DNA of 64,000 nucleotides from Bacteroidaceae bacterium HV4-6-C5C (GTDB taxonomy: Bacteria > Bacteroidota > Bacteroidia > Bacteroidales > Bacteroidaceae), in NCBI GenBank assembly GCA_007896885.1, contig VOIU01000015.1, forward strand, positions 19,132-83,131. The letters are read 5' to 3'. Below are positions 26,314-35,191 of the stretch, piece by piece. The notes under the pieces were generated by a model that ran no database searches, had not been told where the DNA came from, and saw nothing but the letters and a program-made list of their open reading frames with translations. Made by a program: the position numbers and the translations under genes. Each line of letters begins with the position of its first letter. Position 1 is the stretch's first letter.

Positions 26314-27588
26314 TTAGTTATTCAGCCCTTTAAACTTCTTCAGCTCTTCGGTAGAAACCAACTTGTAGAGCTTGTCGCTGGGACGGATCTTATCGCATTT
26401 CATCGAGAAATGTACTCCTTTTTTTACGGTTTGTACAGGTTGGAGTTCAACACGGGCTTCATCCAAAGTCATAAAAACTGCTCCCGTTGTGGGACCGGTA
26501 ATTAGTAGTTTGTCGCCTACATTGATTTCGGCAGCTTCTACCAGAAACTCGGCTACTCCAAGATTTGAAAAGTATTTTATACCTTTTCCCACATATATTT
26601 TGCGCTCTGTTGCGGCCGAACCATAGTTCTTTGTCCACTCTCCCAAGCGTTGTCCCAAATAATAACCATCCCAAAAGCCGCGATTGAAAACTGTTTTTAA
26701 CCGCGCATCCCATGCCTCAATCTTCTCATCGGTAAAGGAGTCGTTCATGTAAGCCTGAATAGCTTCTTTATAACATTCCACAACCGTGCGTACATATTCG
26801 GGACCACGAGCGCGACCTTCTATTTTGAAGACTCTGACTCCCGCATCCAACATCTTATTCATGAAATGGATGGTCTTCAAATCCTTTGGCGACATGATAT
26901 ATTGATTGTCCACTTCCAATTCCACATCCGTCTCTTTATCACGCACGGTATAGGCGCGGCGACAGATTTGCATGCATGCCCCACGGTTGGCAGAGTGATT
27001 CATTTCGTGTAATGACAGGTAACATTTACCCGATACGGCCATACACAATGCTCCGTGGCAAAACATTTCAATGCGCACTTGTTTGCCCGAAGGTCCGCAA
27101 ATATTTTCTTCGCAGATGTGGCGGTATATTTCAGCTACCTGTTCCAAGTTCAACTCGCGAGCCAGTACCACTACGTCGGCGAATTGAGCGTAAAAACGTA
27201 ATGCCTCTACATTGGAGATGTTCAATTGCGTAGAAAGGTGTACTTCCTGTCCTATCTGACGGGCATAACTCATTACGGCTACATCGGCGGCAATCACGGC
27301 GGATATGCCGGCTTCTTTCGCTGCATCAACGATGGTGCGCATCAATGCCACATCATTATCATAAATAATGGTGTTTACGGTGAGGTAACTTTTCATCCCG
27401 TGTTCATCACAGGTCTGGGCTATCTCGCGCAGGTCGTCTACCGTAAAGGTATTGGCTGACCGTGCTCGCATATTCAAATTTTCTATACCGAAATAGATAG
27501 AGTCGGCTCCTGCCTGTATGGCTGCGGCGAGCGATTCGCGTGAACCGACCGGAGCCATTATTTCAAGTTCTTTTATAGTTGGATTCAT
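26314..27588 (-). CDS. peptidase U32 family protein (TrhP/YegQ-like tRNA hydroxylation or collagenase-like)
   Basis: 424 residues. It opens with the U32 pattern LEIMAPVGSRESLAAAIQAGADSIYFG and contains the conserved Cys-rich MFCHGALCMAVSGKCYLS (about 175) and RGACMQICRR (about 205), likely metal-cluster ligands, plus a C-terminal beta-barrel domain (about 330-424). In E. coli, members of this family help form 5-hydroxyuridine at the tRNA wobble position; others were described as collagenases. Its divergent neighbour is dusB, another tRNA-modifying enzyme, which mildly favours the tRNA role. Confidence 0.88.
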   Translation of the reverse strand: MNPTIKELEIMAPVGSRESLAAAIQAGADSIYFGIENLNMRARSANTFTVDDLREIAQTCDEHGMKSYLTVNTIIYDNDVALMRTIVDAAKEAGISAVIAADVAVMSYARQIGQEVHLSTQLNISNVEALRFYAQFADVVVLARELNLEQVAEIYRHICEENICGPSGKQVRIEMFCHGALCMAVSGKCYLSLHEMNHSANRGACMQICRRAYTVRDKETDVELEVDNQYIMSPKDLKTIHFMNKMLDAGVRVFKIEGRARGPEYVRTVVECYKEAIQAYMNDSFTDEKIEAWDARLKTVFNRGFWDGYYLGQRLGEWTKNYGSAATERKIYVGKGIKYFSNLGVAEFLVEAAEINVGDKLLITGPTTGAVFMTLDEARVELQPVQTVKKGVHFSMKCDKIRPSDKLYKLVSTEELKKFKGLNN

Positions 27589-27694
27589 TTCTTGTTCCGT
27601 AGGAATGGTTGATTTATCTGTCCCATAACGCTTGTTATGCGCTTTTTGTTGAGGCTTTAACTTGTAATGGGGTACAAAGGTACGCTTTTTTCCG

Positions 27695-27702
27695 TATTTT
27701 TG
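27695..27702 (+). promoter_or_regulatory. candidate -7 element for dusB
   Basis: TATTTTTG fits TAnnTTTG, 43 bp upstream of the dusB ATG in the region divergent from the U32 gene. Confidence 0.4.
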
Positions 27703-27745
27703 CAGCCAAATCGCCTTTTATTGAGTAAGATATAGATTGTAAAAT

Positions 27746-28735
27746 ATGAAAATTGGAAATATAGATTTAGGCAAATATCCTGTGTTTTTGGCACCTATGG
27801 AAGATGTGACCGACCCTGCTTTCAGACTGATGTGTAAGCGGTTTGGGGCGGATATGGTATATACGGAATTTGTGTCGAGTGATGCCTTGATCCGTTCAGT
27901 GAATAAGACCACTCAAAAGCTGACAATATGTGATGAAGAACGTCCCGTTGCAATACAGATTTATGGGCGGGATGTGGAAACAATGCGTGAGGCTGCCCGC
28001 ATTGTAGAAGAAGCACAACCGGATATTCTTGATATAAACTTTGGCTGTCCGGTGAAACGGGTAGCGGGCAAAGGTGCAGGTGCAGGGATGCTTCAAAATA
28101 TCCCCTTGATGCTTGAAATCACACGTGAAGTGGTAAAAGCGGTCAATATCCCCGTCACGGTGAAGACCCGTTTAGGCTGGGATGCCGACCATAAGATAAT
28201 TGTGGAGTTGGCCGAACAATTACAGGATTGCGGCATTGCAGCACTCACCATACATGGGCGTACCCGTGCCCAGATGTATACGGGGCAAGCTGACTGGACT
28301 CTTATAAGGGAAGTAAAGGAAAATCCACGCATGCATATACCCATCATAGGAAATGGTGATATAACTACTGCTGAAGCGGCAAAAGAGGGTTTTGAACATT
28401 ACGGTGTGGATGCGGTGATGATAGGTCGCGGAAGTATCGGGCGCCCTTGGATATTTCGTGAAGTGAAGCATTATTTGAATACCGGCGAACTGCTTCTTCC
28501 TGAATCTCCCGAATGGTATTTGGATGTATTAAGACAGGAAGTGAAAGAAAGTGTGGAACGGCTTGACGAACGTCGGGGACTCATTCATGTAAGGCGACAT
28601 ATTGCTGCAACACCACTTTTCAAGGGTATCCCGAATTTCCGAGATACGCGTATCGCCATGCTTCGTACCGAATCGGTGGATGAACTTTTCCGTCTCTTTG
28701 ACGGCATCAACTTTACCGGAGCTGACGAGCTCTGA
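27746..28735 (+). CDS. dusB: tRNA-dihydrouridine synthase
   Basis: An FMN-dependent enzyme that reduces uridines in the D-loop of tRNA. In 329 residues it shows the TIM-barrel start FLAPMEDVTDPAFR, the catalytic Cys in DINFGCPVKRVAGKGAGA (about 92-110), VKTRLGWD, LTIHGRTRAQMY, IIGNGDI and MIGRGSIGRPWIF, followed by the C-terminal helical domain. All are standard for DusB. Start, length and frame look normal. Confidence 0.93.
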   Translation: MKIGNIDLGKYPVFLAPMEDVTDPAFRLMCKRFGADMVYTEFVSSDALIRSVNKTTQKLTICDEERPVAIQIYGRDVETMREAARIVEEAQPDILDINFGCPVKRVAGKGAGAGMLQNIPLMLEITREVVKAVNIPVTVKTRLGWDADHKIIVELAEQLQDCGIAALTIHGRTRAQMYTGQADWTLIREVKENPRMHIPIIGNGDITTAEAAKEGFEHYGVDAVMIGRGSIGRPWIFREVKHYLNTGELLLPESPEWYLDVLRQEVKESVERLDERRGLIHVRRHIAATPLFKGIPNFRDTRIAMLRTESVDELFRLFDGINFTGADEL

Positions 28736-28773
28736 TCAGTACAATCCCGGAACTACGTATTTTTAAATTATCA

Positions 28774-28855
28774 GATCTATATATCCAGCGCCTTGCATCT
28801 ATATATGCAATGTGCTGGATATATAGATCCCTCGCGTTGGATATATAGATGCAAT
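28774..28855. repeat. cluster of four GATCTATATATC-type motifs (intergenic repeat family, copy 1)
   Basis: The 220-bp gap between dusB and the convergent methyltransferase gene holds GATCTATATATCCAGC at 28774-28789, its exact reverse complement at 28814-28829, a palindromic TTGCATCTATATATGCAA at 28793-28810, and a hybrid copy in reverse at about 28834-28855. The same 16-mer occurs again at 45801. Confidence 0.85.
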
Positions 28856-28955
28856 GTTCAGGATGTACAAGTAAAGAATTTCCTTTCCGCGACGGATAAT
28901 GACTTTCCGCAATCTTTAGCACTTCTTGCAGGCTGAAAGATATGATCTGCAATTA

Positions 28956-30281
28956 TTAGCACTTCTTGCAACGGATCATGACTTTCCGCTCATCAGCGAG
29001 GGTGGTTGCAAATAGGTAGATATCTCCTCCGTCCTTCACGTTTAGTTTTTTACCCAATTCGGCTGTTGTACTCGGGAAATTACGAATACTTAAATTCGCT
29101 TTTTTTATTCCTCCAAGTAATCCGGAGAGCTCTTTCTTATTCGGCGAAGAGACTCCGCTTATATGAAATCGTCGACCGGGAAATCCGTCAATAGGCTTGT
29201 TGGAAACGTAAAGATGGCTGTTGGAATGCAATTTCTTGAGTTGAAATGCCATTGCGATGCTTCTAAAAGCTCCGGCTTTTAGAATGGATGCGTTTGGCTC
29301 ATACAAATAGCCATCCGGTTTTGCGGTGTACTCGCAGATGGCGTTTGACTCCTGTTCACGGGTAAAAGAAAAATTCTTGTCAGTATTTGCTGTCTGACCC
29401 AAGTCGTCAGCAGGGATGTGGCAGATTATGCTTTTAGCCTTTGTGGTCCGATTCGTGCAATGAAGAGAGGCGTAGCTGGGAGGTTCAGAAACCCCTGTTC
29501 TTTTTGTTGACAGATTCACGCAATGTACAACTACTTGTTCTGCTGGGAGTGGGTTATGCCCCAAAATAAGAAGTAGTTCCTTGCATTCGTTGCCCACAGA
29601 AATTACATAAGCGGCTTCCACTCCTTTCAACTCGTTTATCGCTTGTGAGAGGTCGAGCATTGGTGAAAGCTTGACCATGACATGTTCAGCCTTTTCAAGT
29701 AATAAAGACTCCAACTCTACCACATTAGGCTCACAGTCAGCAATAGCAAATACTTTACCTCCTTGTTTATCGCGCCGCGCCGGATCAATAAATATCCAGT
29801 TGACGGGCGGCATTTCTCTTAAATAACGACACCCGTCCTCATGAATGACTTGTATCTTGTCCAGTCCCAGTAAGGGGAAGTTATATGCAGCTATTTCGCA
29901 AAGCTCCTGCTGGCGCTCTACGTAAGTTACGCGTTGGAACAATGGTGCGAGAAAAGCACAGTCTATTCCGAATCCACCCGTCAGATCGGTGAGAGATTCA
30001 TCTCCATTCTCTGATATAATGCTCTCAATAATGCCTGCTTTGAATCTTGCGGTATTCTCCGAAGAACATTGTTCTAAAGAGAGATGGACGGGATATACAA
30101 TATCCTCTATCTTACTCCATGATGGGATCTTTTCTACAGCCTTTCTCCATCCTGCTATTTGTGTCAGTGCTACGGGCATGTTCACCCCCTTGTATCTTTG
30201 CGATTGTAAAGCAAGGCTACGCACATCCTCGTTATAGTGAGAACGGATGAACTGTCTGGTGATTTCGTCAATGATTACCAT
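28956..30281 (-). CDS. THUMP-like class I SAM-dependent methyltransferase (PG_1098-type)
   Basis: 441 residues. The central part has a SAM-binding region (LTDLTGGFGIDCAFLAPLF, about 98-115) and VNWIFIDPARRDKQGG (about 152-167), where DPAR replaces the usual DPPY. The C-terminal ferredoxin-like/THUMP-like domain (about 330-440: KKELSGLLGGIKKANLSIRNFP) resembles the Bacteroidales-specific family known from a Porphyromonas structure. It is probably an RNA methyltransferase, with an unknown target. The final 15 bp (encoding CKKC) recur 39 bp downstream. Confidence 0.85.
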   Translation of the reverse strand: MVIIDEITRQFIRSHYNEDVRSLALQSQRYKGVNMPVALTQIAGWRKAVEKIPSWSKIEDIVYPVHLSLEQCSSENTARFKAGIIESIISENGDESLTDLTGGFGIDCAFLAPLFQRVTYVERQQELCEIAAYNFPLLGLDKIQVIHEDGCRYLREMPPVNWIFIDPARRDKQGGKVFAIADCEPNVVELESLLLEKAEHVMVKLSPMLDLSQAINELKGVEAAYVISVGNECKELLLILGHNPLPAEQVVVHCVNLSTKRTGVSEPPSYASLHCTNRTTKAKSIICHIPADDLGQTANTDKNFSFTREQESNAICEYTAKPDGYLYEPNASILKAGAFRSIAMAFQLKKLHSNSHLYVSNKPIDGFPGRRFHISGVSSPNKKELSGLLGGIKKANLSIRNFPSTTAELGKKLNVKDGGDIYLFATTLADERKVMIRCKKC

Positions 30282-30317
30282 ATTGTCGATTTAGTATCTA
30301 AAATCTATTGCTTTCAG

Positions 30318-30974
30318 TTAAGGTATGATTTTATATCTCCTCTTTGCCTCTTGGCGGCTGCACCAGTTGAAATGCCACCATTCGCTATGAAGAGCACGAA
30401 ATCCCGCCGAACGCATGACGCGTCTCAATAGAAGTCTGTTTTCCCGTTCTTGCTTCGTAATCTTCCCCCTTTGCACTAGACTCCTTTCGTTTGTAATATG
30501 CGCTTCTATTCCAAGATGATCAACTTTTGTCCCCATTGGGAGAGGCTTCCCATTTTTATCCAAAATACTGATGTCAACCGCAAGTCCATAATTATGGAGT
30601 CCGCCTCCATGGGCAGGGTTTGATACGTATATATCCTTAGACGTACCACGCACTACGTTCCACATTTCCTGTTGTACGCTCATCGGTCGTGCTGCATCAT
30701 ACACAATCAATCGGTATCCGGGGTGCAGCCTTCTCAACTCACGTTGTGCTTTTATCAGTCCTCTCATGGCATTCGGATGCAGGTATGCTTCTTTCAGACT
30801 TTTATATAGGACGTGACCGGTGAAATTATCGGGGCGTGCATACATTAGTTCCACCCGAATGCTACTATCGGCCGTTTGTATGTTTATCATGCCATATCTC
30901 TCCATATTATAATCTTGAGCTATCAATGGCATGCTATATAATAATATCCAAATGATATAGAGGATACTTTTCAT
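30318..30974 (-). CDS. M15 family D-alanyl-D-alanine dipeptidase (VanX/DdpX-like), secreted
   Basis: From the ATG at 30974 the product is 218 residues with a signal peptide (MKSILYIIWILLYSMPLIAQ). Earlier starts would bury the signal, so this start is chosen. Zinc-site motifs are HNYGLAVDIS (HxxxxxxD) and SEWWHFNW (ExxH), typical of VanX-type D,D-dipeptidases that split D-Ala-D-Ala or act on peptidoglycan stem peptides. A signal peptide points to cell-wall turnover in the periplasm rather than vancomycin resistance. It follows the methyltransferase on the same strand. Confidence 0.87.
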   Translation of the reverse strand: MKSILYIIWILLYSMPLIAQDYNMERYGMINIQTADSSIRVELMYARPDNFTGHVLYKSLKEAYLHPNAMRGLIKAQRELRRLHPGYRLIVYDAARPMSVQQEMWNVVRGTSKDIYVSNPAHGGGLHNYGLAVDISILDKNGKPLPMGTKVDHLGIEAHITNERSLVQRGKITKQERENRLLLRRVMRSAGFRALHSEWWHFNWCSRQEAKRRYKIIP

Positions 30975-31512
30975 GATTTTATGAGATAATACTTCGTTGG
31001 CAAAGGTAGGCAATTCTGTTGCTTTATACAAAATACTCTTTTGTGAGTACTACAGCCAATAATAAATATATATGTTTAATGACCAATACATCAACAACAT
31101 GTTTTATAAAGCAAAAAGGTATACAATCATATTTATTATTTTCTTTTCTTTCATTTCTGTTAGAGAAATTCCAGTTCTTCAAATCGAATCTTATAATATA
31201 TTCCTATTTTTTTGATGAATAGTTTTTGTTGCGATCTCAAATATATCAATACAGCTTAACTGTATATCTAATATGGCACATGTCTTATTGTTAAATAAAT
31301 GGAAAAGAGTAATGAAATAACCAAACAAAATGATATTTTCTCTTTAATATAAAGGTTTTTTATATCTTTACAATTGAGCGTTTTTCAATTTTACTTGCAG
31401 TGCTCTCAAAAATTCAAAATATCCCTATAGACTAGCTTAAAGGGGTGGATATGACTAATATAGTCTAATGTAAAAGCGGACTTGTAATAATATTATACTT
31501 AATAATTTAGAA
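30975..31512. other. long AT-rich intergenic region before the thioredoxin-domain gene
   Basis: About 540 bp without a credible gene; the small ORFs are AT-rich and resemble nothing known. It lies between divergently oriented genes and must contain their promoters. I could not pick a clear TAnnTTTG element. Confidence 0.5.
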
Positions 31513-33879
31513 ATGAAGAAATTTATTATTGCGACATTTATCGCATTACTTAGCATAACGACTGTCTGGGCACAGAAAATTGTGGTGTGGGATAATCCTA
31601 CCACAGAGTATGGAACCAACTATGGAGATGGCTTTTTTAATATTGTCTTAGACCTAACTAAGGTTGAAATGAAAGAAGCTGAGACTGTTGTTTATATGAC
31701 TATCCAACAACGTTCAGACTATCCTAATATTAGATTCAAGTTTGCAGGTGACACTTACCTCTGTATAGGTAACAAACACTATCCAGTGTGTTCTGCTGAT
31801 GGCATAGAACTCAACAAGTTTACTCAGACGAATAAGGACGGACGACTTGATGTTGTATTTCACTTCAAGCCACTTCCTCAGGGCACCAAGTCTTTTGATT
31901 TCATAGAGGGTGATGGGCAAGGTGCTTTTCAGATTAAAGGGATTAAGTCTATAGAGAATCGTTGGAATCAACTCTTCCCTTCTTATTGGCGTGATGAAGA
32001 GACTGGCAATTGGGAGATTGCTCTTCTTGAGGATTGTGCAATCTACCAGTGCAAGTTTTGGAGTTATAAGCGATGTGAGGTGAAAGATAAGACCGGTGAG
32101 GCGGATATAGTGATGTGCAATGGTGATGATGAATTACATATAAAGGTTGGCAAGAATAAGAAAGGCAAGCGAACTATACATATCGGAAAGCAGAAAGTGA
32201 CGTACTCAATGATTACAAGCCGTTTCATGCCAGACTATCCTGTTAAAGATACTCGCACAGACTTTGTCAACAATGGATATAAGGTTGATACAGTTACTGT
32301 TGTGGGATGGATAAAGGATATGCCAGAACATTACAAGCATGAGAAGACTTTTAGCTTCACCTGCGAAAATATTTTCACATGCGAACAAGGCACAGTTTCT
32401 GCTGACTTGGATGAGAAAGGCCGCTTTACAGCCAAGATTCCAGTTATTAACAGCACAGGGTTCTTCTGCGATTGGTCACGTTGCTTCGTTCGAACCATAT
32501 TTGAACCTGGGAAGACATACTTTATGCTCTATGATTTCAAGGAGGGACGTCGCTACTTCATGGGTGATGATACACGTCTGCAGAACGAACTCTTCAAGTA
32601 TCCGCTCGAATGGAAGTCTATTCAAATGAAAGATGGTGAAGAGTTTAACAAATACATTGCATCGGTTGATAGTTTGCTCAAAGCACAGTATGCCTACATT
32701 GACGAACTGTGTGAGTCACATCCTTTGCTTTCCACTCGTTTCAATAAATATAGAAAAGGTAACACCCTTTGTCAACAAGCTCGAGACTTCGGTCAGGCAT
32801 GCCTCAGAAGCAAAGATTATCAGTTTTTCGACATTGCCCGCAAGTACGCTTACGGCACTTTTTATACAAAGCTTGAAGAACCGCTCACGCTCCATCGCGA
32901 CATAACCGGTTTCCTTAGAGACTATATTTCCGATGCTATGAGAAACAGTAGTTCTTTTTTCTCATGGAAAATAGCAGAACACCTCGCAGAAATTGCATCT
33001 AACGATGAGGAACTGGCAATGCTCACTCGCTGGTCGGCACTAACTGATGAAGCAATAGAGAAAATCAAATCAGCCTCTACAATGGAAGAGAAGGAAAGGA
33101 TCTCAAATGAGCTAAACACCAACAATGCTGATTTAAAAGCGAAGATTGAAGAAATACTAAATGGTCAAAAAGTTAGGAAACTAATAGGTGGAGAAGCACT
33201 CATCTCAGCAATGAATACTCGTCTTCATCTGCTTGATTCACTAAATTCAGCTCCCATCATTAAGGATATCGAACTCTGTCGCATGGTTTATGAGGAAATA
33301 AACCGTACGTGCAGTTCACTGAATTCAGAAGTAATTGACACTCTCAAAGCATTGGTAAGCAATCCTATTGGCATTGAGATGGTTGAGAAGAGAAACAATA
33401 ACTATATCGCCATTGAGAATCGTAAATTTGACAAATTAGTTCTCAAATCGTACGAAAATCTCAAGGATTTCACAGAGGGCGAAGCTCTGTTAAAGAAAAT
33501 CCTTGAACCATTCAGGGGAAAGTTCGTACTACTCGATGTATGGGGCACTTGGTGCGGACCTTGCAAGGATGCACTTAGCCACTCATCAGAGCTGTATGCA
33601 CGTCTCTCAAAGTATGATATCACGTACCTTTATCTTGCCAATCGCAGTCCTATGGAGTCATGGGAGAACATTATTAAAGAGTATAACTTGACTGGCAACA
33701 ACGTTGCTCATTACAACCTTCCTGCCCAACAGCAGTCAGCAATTGAGAGGGAACTCAAAGTTCATTCTTACCCAACGTATAAGCTCTTCAACCGTGAAGG
33801 CAATTTACTCGACCTAAAGGTTGATGCCCGTAACATTGACAACCTTGAAGACTTGCTAAAGCGTTTGTCAAATCAGTAA
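31513..33879 (+). CDS. large periplasmic thioredoxin-domain protein (TlpA-like)
   Basis: 788 residues with a signal peptide (MKKFIIATFIALLSITTVWAQ). The first ~600 residues are largely unrecognised: a beta-rich N-terminal portion, a DUF4369-like segment (about 240-340, VVGWIKDMPEHYKHEKTFSF), then helices. The C-terminal ~140 residues form a thioredoxin domain: GKFVLLDVWGTWCGPCKDAL (WCGPC near residue 678) and the cis-Pro region HSYPTYKLFN. Such Bacteroidetes proteins act as periplasmic thiol-disulfide enzymes. It stands alone, with about 540 bp of noncoding DNA before it and more than 800 bp after it. Confidence 0.82.
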   Translation: MKKFIIATFIALLSITTVWAQKIVVWDNPTTEYGTNYGDGFFNIVLDLTKVEMKEAETVVYMTIQQRSDYPNIRFKFAGDTYLCIGNKHYPVCSADGIELNKFTQTNKDGRLDVVFHFKPLPQGTKSFDFIEGDGQGAFQIKGIKSIENRWNQLFPSYWRDEETGNWEIALLEDCAIYQCKFWSYKRCEVKDKTGEADIVMCNGDDELHIKVGKNKKGKRTIHIGKQKVTYSMITSRFMPDYPVKDTRTDFVNNGYKVDTVTVVGWIKDMPEHYKHEKTFSFTCENIFTCEQGTVSADLDEKGRFTAKIPVINSTGFFCDWSRCFVRTIFEPGKTYFMLYDFKEGRRYFMGDDTRLQNELFKYPLEWKSIQMKDGEEFNKYIASVDSLLKAQYAYIDELCESHPLLSTRFNKYRKGNTLCQQARDFGQACLRSKDYQFFDIARKYAYGTFYTKLEEPLTLHRDITGFLRDYISDAMRNSSSFFSWKIAEHLAEIASNDEELAMLTRWSALTDEAIEKIKSASTMEEKERISNELNTNNADLKAKIEEILNGQKVRKLIGGEALISAMNTRLHLLDSLNSAPIIKDIELCRMVYEEINRTCSSLNSEVIDTLKALVSNPIGIEMVEKRNNNYIAIENRKFDKLVLKSYENLKDFTEGEALLKKILEPFRGKFVLLDVWGTWCGPCKDALSHSSELYARLSKYDITYLYLANRSPMESWENIIKEYNLTGNNVAHYNLPAQQQSAIERELKVHSYPTYKLFNREGNLLDLKVDARNIDNLEDLLKRLSNQ

Positions 33880-34116
33880 TGATAGTATATCATGCAATTG
33901 ACACCCCACTCTTGGGATGAATACATATTTTGAGTTTATCACAGAGACAGAGCTTATTTCGTATGGGACTCTTGATAAAAAGAAGATTTTTTGCTCAAAA
34001 CAATCTCACAAACGAACCTATAATATTATAGAATCTCTATCTATGTAAATGCGCTATCATGAGTCGCTCCGAAACTCTGAGAGATTCATAACTCCTCTTT
34101 AAGAGGTTACATTGCC

Positions 34117-34202
34117 GAACCGTAGCCCTTTGGTTCCCATACCGAAGCACTACGGTTCGCATAGCAAAGCCCTACGGTTTGAAAACCAAAGGGCTGCGGT
34201 TC
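34117..34202. repeat. nested inverted/direct repeat built on a CTACGGTT motif
   Basis: The outer arms 34117-34135 and 34184-34202 are 19-bp inverted repeats with one T/C difference (GAACCGTAGCCC...). Between them are two further copies of CTACGGTT, as CACTACGGTTCG and CCCTACGGTTTG. It abuts the transposase remnant. Confidence 0.8.
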
Positions 34203-34206
34203 CTCT

Positions 34207-34423
34207 ATGCATAAAGAAAAGTATGGAAGCTATAATACAACTTTAGATTTAAGCTACGACATGAATAATTTTTTCAGAAGATATTCATTGGATGATGCAT
34301 TCTCAAAATCCAAAGACTTCACTATTGAAGCTTTAAATACTAAGATAAACATCTTTAGAGCATGTTTCAGGGGAGTAGTAAAGAGAGTTCTTCCTGTTTA
34401 AATTAGCCAAGATATATGCATGA
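34207..34423 (+). pseudogene. C-terminal remnant of a DDE transposase (ISL3-like), frameshifted
   Basis: One frame gives a 64-residue stretch ending IEALNTKINIFRACFRGVVK. Shifting by one base near 34384 continues it as EFFLFKLAKIYA and a stop at 34421-34423. Together these match the usual end of ISL3-type transposases (EAxNxKIKxFRAxxRGVxxxxFFLFRLxKIYA). The rest of the element is missing upstream, so this is a fossil of an insertion sequence. Confidence 0.75.
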
Positions 34424-34591
34424 AGGAAGTAAGAAATGTTAGCCGCATCCTTGGTTTTCAAGATGAATTGCTTTTAATACAAAGATTAAGCTATTCAGAG
34501 ACAACACAGAGGAGTTAGAGATGTGTCCTTCTTCTTATTCAGATTATCTAAAATTCATGCTTAAAATCGTAATCCCTCAGAGTTTGGTATG

Positions 34592-34621
34592 ATCCTGAGA
34601 AATATCACAGTTTCTCAGGAT
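34592..34621. repeat. hairpin, 11-bp perfect stem
   Basis: ATCCTGAGAAA and its complement flank an 8-nt loop. Both sides carry a GGTA(T/C)GATCC motif, so a partial duplication surrounds the hairpin. No gene ends near it. Confidence 0.6.
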
Positions 34622-34662
34622 TTCGGTACGATCCCTCCTTAGTGCCATCATTTTTAATATTC

Positions 34663-34715
34663 CCACAAATAGAAAGGGTTGTAAAACATTCTTTTACAAC
34701 CCTTTCTATTTGTGG
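34663..34715. repeat. perfect 24-bp inverted repeat overlapping the tRNA-Met 3' end
   Basis: Arms 34663-34686 and 34692-34715 with a 5-nt centre. The right arm includes the last three nucleotides of the tRNA gene. In the tRNA transcript it would form a long hairpin right after the discriminator base, but no T-tract follows, so terminator function is uncertain. Confidence 0.8.
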
Positions 34716-34786
34716 ACCAGCCTGGGCTTGAACCAGGGACCTCCAGATTATGAGTCTGTTGCTCTAACCAACTGAGCTACAAGTCC
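34713..34786 (-). tRNA. tRNA-Met (anticodon CAT)
   Basis: 74 nt from GGACTTG to the discriminator A; CCA is not encoded. The cloverleaf parts are visible: D arm GCTC...GAGC, anticodon loop CTCATAA, a TTCAAGC loop between CCTGG and CCAGG, and an acceptor stem with one mismatch and one G-U pair. Elongator Met is likeliest. A CAT tRNA modified to read Ile (lysidine) is the alternative, which sequence alone does not exclude. Confidence 0.9.
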
Positions 34787-34876
34787 GGCATATCCTTTTT
34801 TAGGATAGCGGGTGCAAAATTAGCATATTTTGCTGAAATATCCAAGCTTTCGGGCAAATATCATCTTGATTTTATT

Positions 34877-35191
34877 TCAAAACTTATAGGTGCGCTTTGG
34901 ATTCTTTGGGAACCATCCTTTTTTTACCCGGTCAACTTGCTCAAAGAGTTCTTTGATCGTCCAAAAAGAAGAGAAAGCAAAGACGCCTAGCAGTGAAGAA
35001 ATTAAAATATCTTCTATTAGGAATGATGCAATGACTCCAATAATTCCCAATAATAGAAATACCCACCAGAATTTTGTTCCCCAATAATATTCGGCTTTAA
35101 CCACAACGGGATGAAAAAGACCTATTATCAGAAATGTACATATTCCGATGACTAAACCAGATAGGTGGTATTCGTTTAGGAAGTCCATCAT
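34877..35191 (-). CDS. small membrane protein, DUF4491 family
   Basis: 104 residues with three hydrophobic helices (about 12-30, 41-60, 63-80) and a basic C-terminus (KKGWFPKNPKRTYKF). The length and the start YHLSGLVIGICTFLIIGLFHPVVVKAEYY match DUF4491. No function is known. Its ATG overlaps the stop of the Lrp/AsnC gene by 4 bp, so the two are translationally coupled. Confidence 0.82.
   Translation of the reverse strand: MMDFLNEYHLSGLVIGICTFLIIGLFHPVVVKAEYYWGTKFWWVFLLLGIIGVIASFLIEDILISSLLGVFAFSSFWTIKELFEQVDRVKKGWFPKNPKRTYKF

Larger units (their letters stand above)
33880..34662. other. gene-poor region with IS remnant and nested palindromes
   Basis: Between the thioredoxin-domain gene and tRNA-Met there is no intact gene. 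It holds a nested repeat (34117-34202), a transposase tail (34207-34423) and a hairpin (34592-34621). The rest is unrecognised. Confidence 0.6.
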
